Below, one piece after another: positions 1-8,975 of a stretch of DNA of 64,000 nucleotides. Origin of the DNA: Pseudomonas sp. SLFW (GTDB lineage Bacteria; Pseudomonadota; Gammaproteobacteria; Pseudomonadales; Pseudomonadaceae); contig NZ_JAAAKW010000014.1 in assembly GCF_009905615.1 (NCBI RefSeq), positions 1-64,000 on the forward strand. Reading direction: 5' to 3'. How positions within the stretch are numbered: position 1 is the stretch's first letter; every line of letters starts with the position of its first letter. The notes under the pieces were generated by a model. It saw only the letters and a program-made list of their open reading frames with translations. It searched no databases and was not told the DNA's origin. The position numbers and the translations under genes are program-made.

Positions 1-1
1 C

Positions 2-961
2 ATCGCCACCGGTTCGACACCCGTGGAAGTGCCGACGCTGCCGTTCGCGGGAGCGGTCATTTCGTCCACCGAAGCGCTGTCGCTGGCAGAGATTCCCAAG
101 CGGCTGGTGGTGGTGGGCGGTGGCTACATCGGTCTGGAACTGGGCACGGCCTACGTCAAGTTAGGGGCAAAGGTGACGGTGGTCGAGGCCACCGCGCGCA
201 TCCTGCCGCAATACGACAAGGACCTGACGGCGCCGGTGTCCGCGCGCCTGGCGGCACTGGGCGTTGAGGTCTTGACCGAATCCAGAGCGGTGGGGTTGAC
301 GGAGGGCGGCGGGCTTTTGGTGGACACTCCCACTGGCCAGCGGGCGCTGGAGGCCAACAAGATTCTGGTCACCGTGGGCCGCACGCCACGCACCACAGGC
401 TGGGGGCTGGAAAAACTGTCGCTGCGCATGAACGGGCGATTCATCCAGATTGACGACACCTGCCGCACGTCCATGAACGGGGTGTACGCCATCGGCGACG
501 TGACCGGCGAGCCGATGCTGGCGCACCGAGCCATGGCGCAAGGCGAAATGGTCGCGGAAATCGCCGCCGGGCACAAAACACAATGGGACCGCCGCTGCAT
601 CCCGGCGGTGTGTTTCACCGACCCGGAAATCGTCACGGTGGGCCTGTTGCCGGGTGAAGCGGTGGCGCAGGGGATCGACATCCTCAACGCCAGTTTTCCG
701 TTTCAGGCCAATGGCCGTGCCATGACTACCGAACGCGAGGACGGCTTCATCCGCGTTGTGGCGCGGGCGGACAACCACCTGCTGCTGGGTCTACAAGGCG
801 TGGGCGCGGGCATATCGGAATTGTCGGCAGCGTTCGCGCTGTTGATCGAAACCGGTGCGCGGCTGGAGGATGTGGCGGGGACGGTGCATGCGCACCCGAC
901 CCAGGGCGAGGCCTTGCAGGAGGCGTGCCTGCGGGCACTGGGCAAGGCGATTCATCTGTGA
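2..961 (+). CDS. lpdV: Dihydrolipoyl dehydrogenase LpdV, E3 of the branched-chain 2-oxoacid dehydrogenase complex (5' end cut off)
   Basis: Flavoprotein that reoxidises the lipoyl group of the branched-chain 2-oxoacid dehydrogenase complex using NAD+. The gene enters the window already open, in phase from base 2 (IATGST...), so about 140 N-terminal residues with the redox disulfide are missing. Visible parts are the end of the FAD domain ([11 protein letters not shown]), the NAD-binding fold ([13 protein letters not shown]), the second FAD motif ([17 protein letters not shown]) and the dimer domain ending in the catalytic His-Glu segment HAHPTQGEA. From memory it resembles P. putida LpdV (bkd operon) more than the Lpd of pyruvate or 2-oxoglutarate complexes. 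The bkdA1-bkdA2-bkdB genes are expected just left of the window. A strong terminator follows, consistent with its being last in its operon. Confidence 0.88.
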   Translation: MATGSTPVEVPTLPFAGAVISSTEALSLAEIPKRLVVVGGGYIGLELGTAYVKLGAKVTVVEATARILPQYDKDLTAPVSARLAALGVEVLTESRAVGLTEGGGLLVDTPTGQRALEANKILVTVGRTPRTTGWGLEKLSLRMNGRFIQIDDTCRTSMNGVYAIGDVTGEPMLAHRAMAQGEMVAEIAAGHKTQWDRRCIPAVCFTDPEIVTVGLLPGEAVAQGIDILNASFPFQANGRAMTTEREDGFIRVVARADNHLLLGLQGVGAGISELSAAFALLIETGARLEDVAGTVHAHPTQGEALQEACLRALGKAIHL

Positions 962-993
962 TGGATTGATCGGGTAGGAGGGAGCGAGAGAAC

Positions 994-1029
994 GCGCAGT
1001 CAGGGCCAGTCCGTGACTGCGCTTTTTTT
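994..1029 (+). terminator. Intrinsic terminator after lpdV
   Basis: Perfect 9-bp stem GCGCAGTCA (994-1002) / TGACTGCGC (1014-1022) with an 11-nt loop, followed directly by seven T. It lies 33 bp after the lpdV stop and ends that operon. Confidence 0.9.
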
Positions 1030-1101
1030 GCCTGGTCAGGCCCTGCCCAGGCTCGGGAGGAAGCCCAGGCCCAGCGTCAATCAACCGAGCCGGTATAGGC
1101 T

Positions 1102-2319
1102 TCAGTCTGGATGGCGATGATGCCGCCAATGAACGACGCCGGTGATCAGGGCGACGATCAGCAGCGCCGTCAGATACACGAGGCTGGTGTCGAAAAGGCC
1201 GAAGTGCCCCACGCCGAAGCCGGCGATGATCGGCGGCAGGCTGAGCGACAGGTAGCAAGCCACGAAAATGGCCGCGAACAATTCTGCGCGCTCATGGGCA
1301 TCGGCCAACGGCGCCAGGGTTTGCAGGACCGCCGAGAACCCGGCGCCCGAACCGATGCCCGCCACCACGGTGCCTACGAAGAACGGCAACACACCGCTCC
1401 ATGACAGCGCGCCAATGAGGATCGCCAGCCCCATGACGATGCCCAGTGCTCCCAGCGCCGCGCACAACGACGGGGAAAACAGGCGGCCCATGACCGCAGC
1501 CGCCACGGCTGCCGGGCCACAGAGCGCCGCGACGGTCAGGCCATTGAGCCCGGCGCTGTCGACCTTAAACACGCCGTGCAGGATCGACGGTGCCAACGAC
1601 ATGTACAGCCCGCACAGCGCCCAGATCGAAAGCAACAATGGCACGCTTCGAACGTAGGCACTCCGGGCGCGAGGCGTCACCGACACGCGAGGCATCAACG
1701 ACGCCAGGGCGCCCGCCCGCCGACTTGAGGTTTCCGGCACGCGGGCAACGCCCACTGCGGCCAGCGGAAACACCACCGCCAGTGCGACGAACACGGTCAC
1801 TTCTGGATGGCCAATCCAGTACATCGACAGCCCGGTGATCAATGAGCCCGTCGCCAACCCGGCCAGAGGCGCGATGCTGCTGAACAAGGCACCCGCCTTT
1901 TTCTGATGAATGGGTGCGGCTTCGACCACGGCGGCGGACAACGCGCCGCTGGCAATCCCCGTCGCCAGGCCCTGAAGACAGCGGGCGAAGATCAATTGCT
2001 GGATGTCACCGGCGTAGGCGAACAGCACCATCGCCAGCGTCTGCAGCAGTAGCGCGCCGACGATTACCGGTTTGCGGCCAATGTGATCGGACAGCGAGCC
2101 CGCGCTGAGCAGGGCGACCAGCAGGGTGATGGCGTAGGCGGAAAACGCCACGGTCAACAGGCCGGACGAAAACCCCCACTGATGTTGGAATACGACGAAC
2201 AGCGGTGAAGGGGTGCTGGCTGCAAAAAAGTAAGCGAACAGCACCGTGGCCAGCAAAGGAAATGCGAACGCCCTGGCAGGGCGGACGAGCGATGGAGAGG
2301 GGTTACCGAGGTCTGACAT
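1102..2319 (-). CDS. MFS transporter, drug/metabolite exporter type
   Basis: Inner-membrane secondary transporter of the major facilitator superfamily, about 405 residues with a 12-helix hydropathy pattern. The conserved loop between helices 2 and 3 reads GSLSDHIGRKPVIVGA, the usual MFS motif A, and FARCLQGLATGIASGALSAAV follows in helices 4-5. This looks like the DHA1-type family of exporters, but the substrate cannot be told from sequence. I start at the ATG at 2319 because CAGGAG stands 6 nt upstream of it; an in-frame TTG 24 nt further up is less likely. It converges on lpdV, separated by the lpdV terminator. The roughly 230 bp between its start and the next gene hold an AT-rich stretch near 2395-2415 that probably carries its promoter. 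Confidence 0.8.
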   Translation of the reverse strand: MSDLGNPSPSLVRPARAFAFPLLATVLFAYFFAASTPSPLFVVFQHQWGFSSGLLTVAFSAYAITLLVALLSAGSLSDHIGRKPVIVGALLLQTLAMVLFAYAGDIQQLIFARCLQGLATGIASGALSAAVVEAAPIHQKKAGALFSSIAPLAGLATGSLITGLSMYWIGHPEVTVFVALAVVFPLAAVGVARVPETSSRRAGALASLMPRVSVTPRARSAYVRSVPLLLSIWALCGLYMSLAPSILHGVFKVDSAGLNGLTVAALCGPAAVAAAVMGRLFSPSLCAALGALGIVMGLAILIGALSWSGVLPFFVGTVVAGIGSGAGFSAVLQTLAPLADAHERAELFAAIFVACYLSLSLPPIIAGFGVGHFGLFDTSLVYLTALLIVALITGVVHWRHHRHPD

Positions 2320-2547
2320 TCCGGTCTCCTGAGCAGTGGACAAGGTTTAGTTTTCGAACGCGAATGGAGGGGTGAGTCATCAGCGACAGGCATGATATTA
2401 CACATTAAATATAAGGCGTGTGTTCAAGGCGCCTGTCAGGCGTGAAATGAAATTGCCTGGGAGCATCGAGTGCGTCCCAGGCGGTGGGCTTCAACGTGAT
2501 TGCTGAAGGATGACGTTCACCTGCGCGTTATACGCGCAGCGCCTGAG

Positions 2548-3957
2548 TCACAGGCTCGGCCAGGTATCCCCCAGACCACCACGACGTTCGAGCAACGCAC
2601 CCAGTTGCAGGATCACGTCTTCGTTCAACCAGCGAGAGACCAGTTGGACGCTGATCGGCAGGCGCTCGGAACTCAAGGCGAACGGCACCGACAGCGCGGG
2701 CAGGCCGGTCAGGTTGAACGCCGAAGTGGCGCTCATCACGTGCAGCCACGAGACGGTCTGACCGTTGACGATCAGTTCTTGCGCGCCATGCGGCGTGGCG
2801 GTCATCGGGGTCACCGGGCACAGCAGGACATCGTACTGATCGAACCACGCGGCGAACGCTGAACGCAGGGCTTCGGCCTTGCGCAAGGCGGCGTTGAAGT
2901 CAGTGAACGAAGGGTCCGGCGAATCGTAGATGCCTTGGCCTACAGCGTGCAGATCGTGTTCGCGACCTTTGGCCAGTTTGCGGATTTCCGGGGCCAGTTC
3001 GGCGTAGACCATCAGCATCAGCGGGGAGAGCGGATCGTCGAGGAACGGCAGCGTGACTTCCTCGACGTCGCACCCGAGGGCCGCAAGTTGTGACGCGGCG
3101 GCTTTCACGGCGGCGGTGATTTCAGGATCGACCGGGCCGAACGCCGCGTCCGATACCCAACCCACACGAATGGTTTGCCCGGAAATGCGCGCCGTATCGG
3201 CGATCGCGGTTTTCGCGTGCACGGCATAACCGTCAGCGCCATCAGGGCCTTTGAGCAGCGAGTAGGCGAGGGCTACGTCGCGCACGGTTCGGGCCATCGG
3301 ACCGACGTGCCACCATTGCGAAGTGACGGTTGGGAAGTGACCGCTGTAAGGAATGCGGCCGTGGGTGGCTTTCAACGCCGCGATGCCGGTGAAGGCGGCC
3401 GGGCCACGGACCGAAATGGCGACGTCACTGCCAATGCCCAGCGGCGACATGCCCGCAGCGATGGCGGCGGATTCGCCACCGGACGAGCCGCCCGGCGTGC
3501 GGTCCAGATTCCACGGGTTGTTGGTGCGACCGGTGAGCAGGTTGTCGGATTCGGTCCAGGTGGAGAACTCCGGCAGATTGGTTTTCGCGAGGATGATGCC
3601 GCCTGCGCTTTTCAGACGGGCGACGGTGGAAGCGTCTTGAGTCGGCACGTTACCGGCGAAGAAACGCGAGCCGCGCTGGGTCAGGATGCCCGCGGTGTCC
3701 AGCGCGTCTTTAACGGTGAAGGGAACGCCATGAAGCGGGCCGGTGGCGTCACCGCGAGCGAGGGCTTTGTCCGCCTGATCCGCTGCGGCCAGTGCGCCTT
3801 CAACGTTGAGGGTCACGATGGCGTTGATTTTCGGGTTTACCGCTTCGATGCGATCAAGGTGCGCTTTCACGACCTCGACTGAAGACAGTTCACGATTGCG
3901 GATCAGGCTGGCGAGTTGTGTGGCGTCGGATGAAGTGATTTCATTTTTCACAGTCAT
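2548..3957 (-). CDS. Amidase (amidase signature family)
   Basis: Serine amidohydrolase of the amidase signature (AS) family, 469 aa, probably cytoplasmic since no signal peptide is visible. The Ser-cisSer-Lys triad is present: Lys in VPFTVKDALDT (near residue 83), cis-Ser in the GGSSGGESAA loop, and the nucleophile in GSDVAISVRGPA. The last motif departs from the common GSDxGGSxR, with AI replacing GG. The start is the ATG at 3957 with GGGAA upstream; another in-frame ATG is at 3966. It is divergent from a TetR regulator, and the intergenic region carries two copies of one operator (4002 and 4059), so it is very probably that regulator's target. The substrate is unknown; carboxamides, nitrile-derived amides or xenobiotics are possible. 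Confidence 0.85.
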   Translation of the reverse strand: MTVKNEITSSDATQLASLIRNRELSSVEVVKAHLDRIEAVNPKINAIVTLNVEGALAAADQADKALARGDATGPLHGVPFTVKDALDTAGILTQRGSRFFAGNVPTQDASTVARLKSAGGIILAKTNLPEFSTWTESDNLLTGRTNNPWNLDRTPGGSSGGESAAIAAGMSPLGIGSDVAISVRGPAAFTGIAALKATHGRIPYSGHFPTVTSQWWHVGPMARTVRDVALAYSLLKGPDGADGYAVHAKTAIADTARISGQTIRVGWVSDAAFGPVDPEITAAVKAAASQLAALGCDVEEVTLPFLDDPLSPLMLMVYAELAPEIRKLAKGREHDLHAVGQGIYDSPDPSFTDFNAALRKAEALRSAFAAWFDQYDVLLCPVTPMTATPHGAQELIVNGQTVSWLHVMSATSAFNLTGLPALSVPFALSSERLPISVQLVSRWLNEDVILQLGALLERRGGLGDTWPSL

Positions 3958-4001
3958 GTTTCCCATGAGATTCAACAAGGATATGATCGCCGGGATATTC
4001 C

Positions 4002-4017
4002 TACCGATCACTTGGTA
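4002..4017. promoter_or_regulatory. TetR-type operator 1 (TACC-N8-GGTA)
   Basis: Inverted repeat TACC (4002-4005) / GGTA (4014-4017); the arms extend to CCTACC / GGTAGG. It lies 45 bp upstream of the amidase ATG. It shares spacing and the right half CA-N-TTGGTAGG with the second copy at 4059, so both probably bind the adjacent TetR protein. Binding is inferred. Confidence 0.7.
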
Positions 4018-4058
4018 GGGCAGATGCTAGGCGTCATTACACAAGGCTGTCAAGCCTA

Positions 4059-4074
4059 TACCTAGCAGTTGGTA
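4059..4074. promoter_or_regulatory. TetR-type operator 2 (TACC-N8-GGTA)
   Basis: Second copy of the operator: TACC (4059-4062) / GGTA (4071-4074), centred 57 bp from the first copy and 42 bp upstream of the TetR start. Paired sites between divergent genes fit control of both the amidase and the regulator itself. Confidence 0.68.
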
Positions 4075-4115
4075 GGCTTTTTTGTTAACGTGGCGGCTGA
4101 TCAGTGGAGACGGCT

Positions 4116-4679
4116 ATGAGCATCAATTCTCGTGAAGCAATTTTGGCGGCTGCCAGGCTCGCCGGGCAGGCGCACGGCTACAACGGCCTGAATTTCCGTG
4201 ACCTGGCGACCGAAGTGGGGATCAAGGCCGCGAGCCTGTATCACCACTTTCCGAGCAAGGCGGACCTGGGCGTGGCGGTTGCCAGGCGTTATTGGGAAGA
4301 CGCGGGCGCCGCGCTGGACGCGATGTACGCGGAGCTGGAAGACCCTGTCGAGTGCCTTCGCCGCTACCCCGGCACCTTCCGCGTGGCGCTGGAAACGGGG
4401 AACCGCATGTGCATGTGCAGCTTCATGGCGTCCGAATACGACGACCTGCCGCCGAATGTGCAGACCGAGGTGCAGGTGTTCGCAGACGTCAACGTGGCGT
4501 GGCTGAGCAAGATGCTGGTGTTGGCCGGTCTTGTGGATGAGGCCAGTGCCGAACGGCGAGCCTTTTCGATTTTCTCTGGCATTTCCGGTGCGCAGTTGAG
4601 CGCCCGGGGGCGGGCGGACATCTCGCTGTATGACGCCATCGTCGATGACTATCGGTCGATTGGATTGCTGCCGCGCTGA
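4116..4679 (+). CDS. TetR/AcrR family repressor
   Basis: DNA-binding repressor, 187 aa. The N-terminal helix-turn-helix (roughly residues 20-45) reads LNFRDLATEVGIKAASLYHHFPSK in two overlapping parts, typical of TetR. The ligand domain includes an unusual short Met/Cys stretch, RMCMCSFMASEYDDLP, resembling the NemR/AcrR-like group in which cysteine chemistry can matter; that comparison is from memory. I chose the ATG at 4116, with GGAG 6 nt upstream, rather than a GTG at 4104. It is divergent from the amidase with two identical-geometry operators between them, so autoregulation and amidase repression are likely. Confidence 0.85.
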   Translation: MSINSREAILAAARLAGQAHGYNGLNFRDLATEVGIKAASLYHHFPSKADLGVAVARRYWEDAGAALDAMYAELEDPVECLRRYPGTFRVALETGNRMCMCSFMASEYDDLPPNVQTEVQVFADVNVAWLSKMLVLAGLVDEASAERRAFSIFSGISGAQLSARGRADISLYDAIVDDYRSIGLLPR

Positions 4680-4710
4680 AGCCTGGGCTCAGCGCTCAAT
4701 TGAGGAGCGC

Positions 4711-5190
4711 TTACCAGCTCCCGCTCGCCGGTTGCGGCAGGCTCAGCGTGCCGCTGTCGTAGAAGCGCATGGTCCCGAACAGGCCGCCTGCCAGTTTGCC
4801 GTGCAGTTCATACGGCAGATTGTCCAGACGCTGTTGTTCGGTCAGGCCCACCGCCTGGCGGAGCGCGGCGAAGGCCGATACGGTCACCGGTACAGTCAGC
4901 ACACCTTCAGAAAACCGCGTGATCGTGCCTTTTTGGTCACTGACGCCGGACGCCAGCAGCTTGCCGTTAACATCGAGGTTCAGCGCCACGCCGTCATAGG
5001 GAATGTCGACGTCGTTGGGGTTTTGCAGGCGCAGTTTGACGGCGAAGCGAATTTCCAGGTCCTGACCCGGCAGCGGTTCGATGCCTACCACATTGATGTT
5101 CAGCGGATCGCGATTGGGAAACAGCGCGCAGGCGCTCAAGGCCAGAATCAGCAGGCAGGCGAACAGCGAACGGATTGGGCGTAGCGGCAT
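4711..5190 (-). CDS. LEA type 2 / WHy-domain lipoprotein
   Basis: Small lipoprotein, 159 aa. Residues 1-21 are a lipoprotein signal ending in LSAC, giving an N-terminal lipidated Cys near residue 21 (MPLRPIRSLFACLLILALSA then C). The mature part (IEPLPGQDLEIRFAVKLRLQ and NPNDVDIPYDGVALNLDVNG) matches the LEA14/WHy fold, with the typical NPN after a beta strand. Members of this family in proteobacteria are envelope proteins of unclear role, associated with water stress by analogy to plants. It lies downstream of the purine permease on the same strand, separated by a 9-bp hairpin, so it may be transcribed separately. Confidence 0.82.
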   Translation of the reverse strand: MPLRPIRSLFACLLILALSACALFPNRDPLNINVVGIEPLPGQDLEIRFAVKLRLQNPNDVDIPYDGVALNLDVNGKLLASGVSDQKGTITRFSEGVLTVPVTVSAFAALRQAVGLTEQQRLDNLPYELHGKLAGGLFGTMRFYDSGTLSLPQPASGSW

Positions 5191-5212
5191 TGGGGACTCC
5201 AGTGGCGAGGCA

Positions 5213-5234
5213 GAGCGGGAGAGGGCTCCCGCTC
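5213..5234. other. 9-bp hairpin between the permease and LEA genes
   Basis: Perfect inverted repeat GAGCGGGAG (5213-5221) / CTCCCGCTC (5226-5234) with a 4-nt loop. There is no T tract on either strand, so it is not a canonical terminator; it may stabilise or punctuate the permease mRNA. Confidence 0.6.
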
Positions 5235-5242
5235 AGTTAAGC

Positions 5243-6727
5243 CTAGCGTTCCAACTGTGCGACCGCGTGTGGCGAGAGAGGTTCTGTCTCCGGGGCTTTT
5301 GACGGGTCTTGCAACACCTTCATCGTCGAGGCTTCCGGGTCGAACTCGGTGACCTCGTCTTCCCTATGTTCTTCCGGCAGAAAGATGTTGAGCAGGATCG
5401 CGCAGAAGGCGCCCACTGTGATCGGCGATTCGAAGATGTTGTGCAGCGCCTTTGGCAACTCGCGCAGGACTTCAGGCACCGCCGCCACACCCAGGCCCAT
5501 CCCCAGTGAAATCGCCACGATCAGCATGTTGCGCCGATGCAGCCCGGCTTCGGACAGAATCTTGATCCCGGCCACTGCCACGGTGCCGAACATGATCAGC
5601 GTCGCGCCACCGAGCACCGGCTTTGGCATCAATTGCAGCACGGCGCCGATGATCGGGAACAGGCCCAGCAGCACCAGAATCCCGGCGATGAAAAACGCCA
5701 CGTAACGGCTGGCCACGCCGGTCAGCTGGATCACGCCGTTGTTCTGGGCGAACGTCACCATCGGCAGGCTGTTGAACGTCGCGGCCATGGCCGAGTTGAG
5801 GCCGTCGGCCAGGAGACCCGATTTGATCCGGCGGATGTACACCGGGCCGCTCACAGGCTGCTGGGAAATCATCGAGTTGGCCGTCAGGTCGCCCGCCGCT
5901 TCCAACGGGGAGACCAGAAAGATCACCGCAATCGGGATGAATGCCAGCAGGTCGAAGGAAAAGCCGTACTTGAACGGCACCGGAATGCTCATCACCGGCA
6001 CCTGCGGCATGTGCGCGAAATCAATCCGGCCCATGTACCACGCCACCAGAAAGCCCAGCGTCAGCCCGATGATGATCGCGCTCAGGCGCAGCAGCGGAAT
6101 ATTGAAACGGTTGAGGACCACAATCGTGACCAGCACCAGTGCGGCCAGTCCGAGGTTGGCGGCCGAGCCAAGGTCCGTGGCGCCGAAGCCGCCCGCCATG
6201 TCGGTCATTGCCACTTTGAGCAATGACAGGCCCATCAGTGTGATGATCGTGCCGGTCACCACCGGAGTGATCAGCTTGCGCAATTTGCCGATGAACTGGC
6301 TCAGCACCACCTCGACGAACGCGGCGCAGAAACACACGCCGAAGATGGTCGAGAGGATTTCGTCGGTGCCACCTCCGCGACTTTTCACCAGAAAACCGGC
6401 ACTGAGGATCACGCTGAGAAAGGAGAAACTGGTGCCTTGCAAACACAACAAGCCCGAGCCGATGGGGCCGAAGCGTTTGGCCTGCACGAACGTGCCGAGG
6501 CCGGACACGAACAACGCCATGCTGATCAGGTAGGGCACTTCGCTGTCCAGACCCAGCACGCCGCCGACGATCAGGGTCGGGGTGATGATGCCGACGAAGC
6601 TGGCGAGCACGTGTTGCAGTGCGGCGAAGATCGCGGCCGTGAAGTGCGGGCGGTCGTTGAGCCCGTAAATCAGGTCGGTTTTTCTGGCGGTCGGGCGCGA
6701 AGGGGAACTGCTTTGAGGTGTGGTCAT
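5243..6727 (-). CDS. NCS2 nucleobase:proton symporter, XanQ-like (xanthine/urate)
   Basis: Inner-membrane purine permease of the nucleobase-ascorbate transporter family, 494 aa with 12-14 hydrophobic segments. The family signature is clear: MVTFAQNNGVIQLTGVASRY contains QNxGxxxxT in the substrate-binding helix, and PLEAAGDLTANSM carries the conserved acidic residue of helix 8. Together these point to the xanthine/urate group (XanQ/UacT) rather than uracil permeases. I start at the ATG at 6727 (MTTPQ...) rather than an upstream in-frame start that would add 23 non-hydrophobic residues. The 380 bp upstream hold two copies of a TTGTGTACAA-like sequence, suggesting control by a GntR-type purine regulator. 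Confidence 0.87.
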   Translation of the reverse strand: MTTPQSSSPSRPTARKTDLIYGLNDRPHFTAAIFAALQHVLASFVGIITPTLIVGGVLGLDSEVPYLISMALFVSGLGTFVQAKRFGPIGSGLLCLQGTSFSFLSVILSAGFLVKSRGGGTDEILSTIFGVCFCAAFVEVVLSQFIGKLRKLITPVVTGTIITLMGLSLLKVAMTDMAGGFGATDLGSAANLGLAALVLVTIVVLNRFNIPLLRLSAIIIGLTLGFLVAWYMGRIDFAHMPQVPVMSIPVPFKYGFSFDLLAFIPIAVIFLVSPLEAAGDLTANSMISQQPVSGPVYIRRIKSGLLADGLNSAMAATFNSLPMVTFAQNNGVIQLTGVASRYVAFFIAGILVLLGLFPIIGAVLQLMPKPVLGGATLIMFGTVAVAGIKILSEAGLHRRNMLIVAISLGMGLGVAAVPEVLRELPKALHNIFESPITVGAFCAILLNIFLPEEHREDEVTEFDPEASTMKVLQDPSKAPETEPLSPHAVAQLER

Positions 6728-6786
6728 GGTTAGCCTGCCAATTGTTTTTATTCGGTCGTGGGCTTTGCAAGTGACGCAGTCCGAAC

Positions 6787-6796
6787 CTGTACACAA
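6787..6796 (-). promoter_or_regulatory. Candidate GntR-type operator, copy 1
   Basis: CTGTACACAA, which read on the minus strand is TTGTGTACAG. It matches the 10-bp site at 6867 in nine of ten bases but in the opposite orientation, with centres 80 bp apart, and lies 60 bp upstream of the permease start. Similar TTGTATACAA sites serve purine-catabolism GntR regulators; assignment is by resemblance only. Confidence 0.45.
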
Positions 6797-6866
6797 AATC
6801 TGTCTAGCAGGTCAGGTTTTCGACTCTACAACATGTCCACATATCTAAAAACAATTATTACGAAAA

Positions 6867-6876
6867 TTGTGTACAA
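6867..6876 (+). promoter_or_regulatory. Candidate GntR-type operator, copy 2
   Basis: TTGTGTACAA, a near-palindrome (TTGT-N2-ACAA) inside an AT-rich stretch. The intergenic region 6728-7107 holds no gene; apart from these two sites I see only probable promoters for the divergent permease and ArsR genes. Confidence 0.45.
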
Positions 6877-7107
6877 AAAATTGGATTGAGTTGGCTGCAT
6901 GACCTGTAAGAAAAGGGCGCGCAGAATGCCAGAAAATACTTCGCGGGTGTGCGCAACGCGCTTATTCTGTCGAGACTGAACCTTGATATGCTGTTTGGCG
7001 TCTCAACTGACACTTGTTTTTCATCGGGAGTCGGTCATGTCCGGGGCGACGACTCTCACAATAAGAAGTCTCGACAAGGAGGTTTCAACTGGGGTGTAAC
7101 GATCTTC

Positions 7108-7404
7108 ATGAGCACGGCACATCAATTGTCATTGACCGACCAACAAGTCGCACTGATTTCCAGGGCGCTCGCCGACCGTCGGCGTTATCAGATTCTGCTT
7201 CAGATCAGTGCCTCCACAGAGGCCGTGCCTTGCGCCGCGCTGCTCAAGGTCCACCCCGTCAGCGCGGCGACCGTGTCCCATCACACAAAAGAACTTGAGC
7301 GCGCGGGGCTGATTTCTACTGTGCGTGAAGGCAAGTACGCCAGTTTCGTGATGCAGCGCGAAGTGCTTCAGGCGTATGCGCAGCAGTTGATGCAACTCGG
7401 CTAG
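7108..7404 (+). CDS. ArsR-family winged-helix regulator
   Basis: Small DNA-binding protein, 98 aa, about the normal size for ArsR/SmtB. The segment LADRRRYQILLQI starts the domain, and SAATVSHHTKELERAGLI is the recognition helix with the wing after it (VREGKYASFVMQ). No Cys pair of the metal-binding type (ELCVCDL) is present; the only Cys is in AVPCAALLK, so a metal sensor is not supported. The ATG at 7108 is the natural domain start, but a strong AAGGAGG at about 7076-7082 lies 26 nt upstream, too far to serve this ATG. A longer or leader-coupled start cannot be excluded. The downstream aldehyde dehydrogenase is on the same strand and is a plausible target. Confidence 0.78.
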   Translation: MSTAHQLSLTDQQVALISRALADRRRYQILLQISASTEAVPCAALLKVHPVSAATVSHHTKELERAGLISTVREGKYASFVMQREVLQAYAQQLMQLG

Positions 7405-7433
7405 ACCTTCCTCGTCAGACATCTTATGAATTC

Positions 7434-7451
7434 GCCTTGATCGTTCAAGGC
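7434..7451. other. Short hairpin between ArsR and aldehyde dehydrogenase genes
   Basis: GCCTTGA (7434-7440) / TCAAGGC (7445-7451) with a TCGT loop, perfect 7-bp stem, no T tract. It could be an operator or a leader structure of the dehydrogenase mRNA, 72 bp ahead of its start. Confidence 0.4.
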
Positions 7452-7523
7452 ATATGCCTGTAAGTTTGTCCGCCACGCTATTTCCATTGCCACGCCTCGT
7501 GATGGCGCATCCGGAGTTTTCTC

Positions 7524-8957
7524 ATGTACCCAGACGTTCAGCTTTATATCGACGGCCAATGGCGCGCCAGTGAAAACGGTCGCACCCTCGCGGTCATCAA
7601 CCCGGCCACCGGCGACACCCTGGGCACTGTCGCCCATGCCGACATTGCCGATCTGGACAAAGCCCTCGCCGCAGCCGAGCGCGGTTTCGAAACCTGGCGC
7701 AGCACCCCGGCCTATGACCGCTACAAAATCATGCAGAAAGCCGCGAACCTGTTGCGCGAGCGCGTTGACAATATCGCCAGCATCATGACCCAGGAACAGG
7801 GCAAACCACTGGCCGAAGCGCGCATGGAAACCCTGGCCGCTGCTGACATTATCGACTGGCTCGCTGAAGAAGGCCGCCGCGCCTATGGCCGTCTGGTGCC
7901 GTCGCGCAACGCGTCCGTCGAGCAGAAAGTCATCAAGGAGCCGGTGGGTCCGGTCGCGGCTTTCACTCCCTGGAACTTCCCGATCAACCAAGTCGTGCGC
8001 AAACTGTCCTCCGCGCTGGCGGCCGGTTGCTCGATCATCGTCAAGGCCCCTGAAGAAACCCCGGCATCGCCTGCCGAGCTGATCCGCGCCTTCATTGACG
8101 CAGGCGTGCCGGCAGGTGTGATCGGCTTGGTCTTTGGTGATCCGGCACAGATTTCCAGCTACCTGATCGCGCACCCGATCATCAAGAAAGTCACCTTCAC
8201 CGGTTCCACCCCGGTGGGCAAGCAACTGGCCGCCCTGGCCGGTCAGCACATGAAGCGCGCCACCATGGAACTGGGCGGTCACGCCCCGGCGCTGGTGTTC
8301 GATGACGCGGACCTGGACCTCGCAGCCCGCACATTAGCAGGCGCCAAATTCCGTAACGCGGGCCAGGTGTGCGTGTCGCCTACGCGTATCCTCGTGCAGC
8401 GTGGCGTTTATGAGCAGTTCATCGAGAAGTTCGTGGGCCTGACCCATGAGGTGAAGGTGGGCAACGGTCTGGAACAGGGCGTGACCATGGGGCCGTTGGC
8501 CAACGAACGTCGTGCCCCGGCCCTGACCTCGCTGGTGAAGGATGCGGCTGACAAAGGCGCCAAACTGCACACCGGCGGCCAATCGGTCGACGGTCCGGGC
8601 TATTTCTTCCAGCCGACGGTGCTCAGCGGCCTGACCACCGAGATGCGCATCATGAACGAAGAGCCGTTCGGGCCAGTCGCGCTGATCGTGCCGTTCGACA
8701 CCGTTGAAGACGCGGTAAAAGAATCCAACCGCGTGCCGTTTGGTCTGGCGTCGTATGCGTTCACCACCTCGATGAAAACCGCACACATCCTCAGCACCCG
8801 GATCGAGGCTGGCATGCTGTCGATCAACCATCAGGGCATCGGTCTGGTGGAAGTGCCGTTCGGCGGGATCAAGGATTCCGGCTACGGTTCGGAAGGCGGG
8901 ACCGAGGCCATTGAGGCGTACCTGAACACCAAGCTGGTGACGGTGTTCAATCTGTGA
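7524..8957 (+). CDS. NAD(P)-dependent aldehyde dehydrogenase (succinate-semialdehyde-like)
   Basis: Soluble oxidoreductase of 477 aa turning an aldehyde into a carboxylate. The catalytic Cys is C283 in GQVCVSPTR and the general base is E249 in MELGGHAP. The cofactor segment FTPWNFP is at 148-153 and [10 protein letters not shown] follows near residue 225. The family resembles succinate-semialdehyde and 2-oxoglutarate-semialdehyde dehydrogenases (GabD/AraE type); the exact substrate is not determined. GGAG lies 10 nt before the ATG. An intrinsic terminator stands 19 bp after the stop, so it is probably monocistronic or co-transcribed only with the upstream ArsR gene. Confidence 0.85.
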   Translation: MYPDVQLYIDGQWRASENGRTLAVINPATGDTLGTVAHADIADLDKALAAAERGFETWRSTPAYDRYKIMQKAANLLRERVDNIASIMTQEQGKPLAEARMETLAAADIIDWLAEEGRRAYGRLVPSRNASVEQKVIKEPVGPVAAFTPWNFPINQVVRKLSSALAAGCSIIVKAPEETPASPAELIRAFIDAGVPAGVIGLVFGDPAQISSYLIAHPIIKKVTFTGSTPVGKQLAALAGQHMKRATMELGGHAPALVFDDADLDLAARTLAGAKFRNAGQVCVSPTRILVQRGVYEQFIEKFVGLTHEVKVGNGLEQGVTMGPLANERRAPALTSLVKDAADKGAKLHTGGQSVDGPGYFFQPTVLSGLTTEMRIMNEEPFGPVALIVPFDTVEDAVKESNRVPFGLASYAFTTSMKTAHILSTRIEAGMLSINHQGIGLVEVPFGGIKDSGYGSEGGTEAIEAYLNTKLVTVFNL

Positions 8958-8975
8958 GATTGCGCTGAACCAGGG

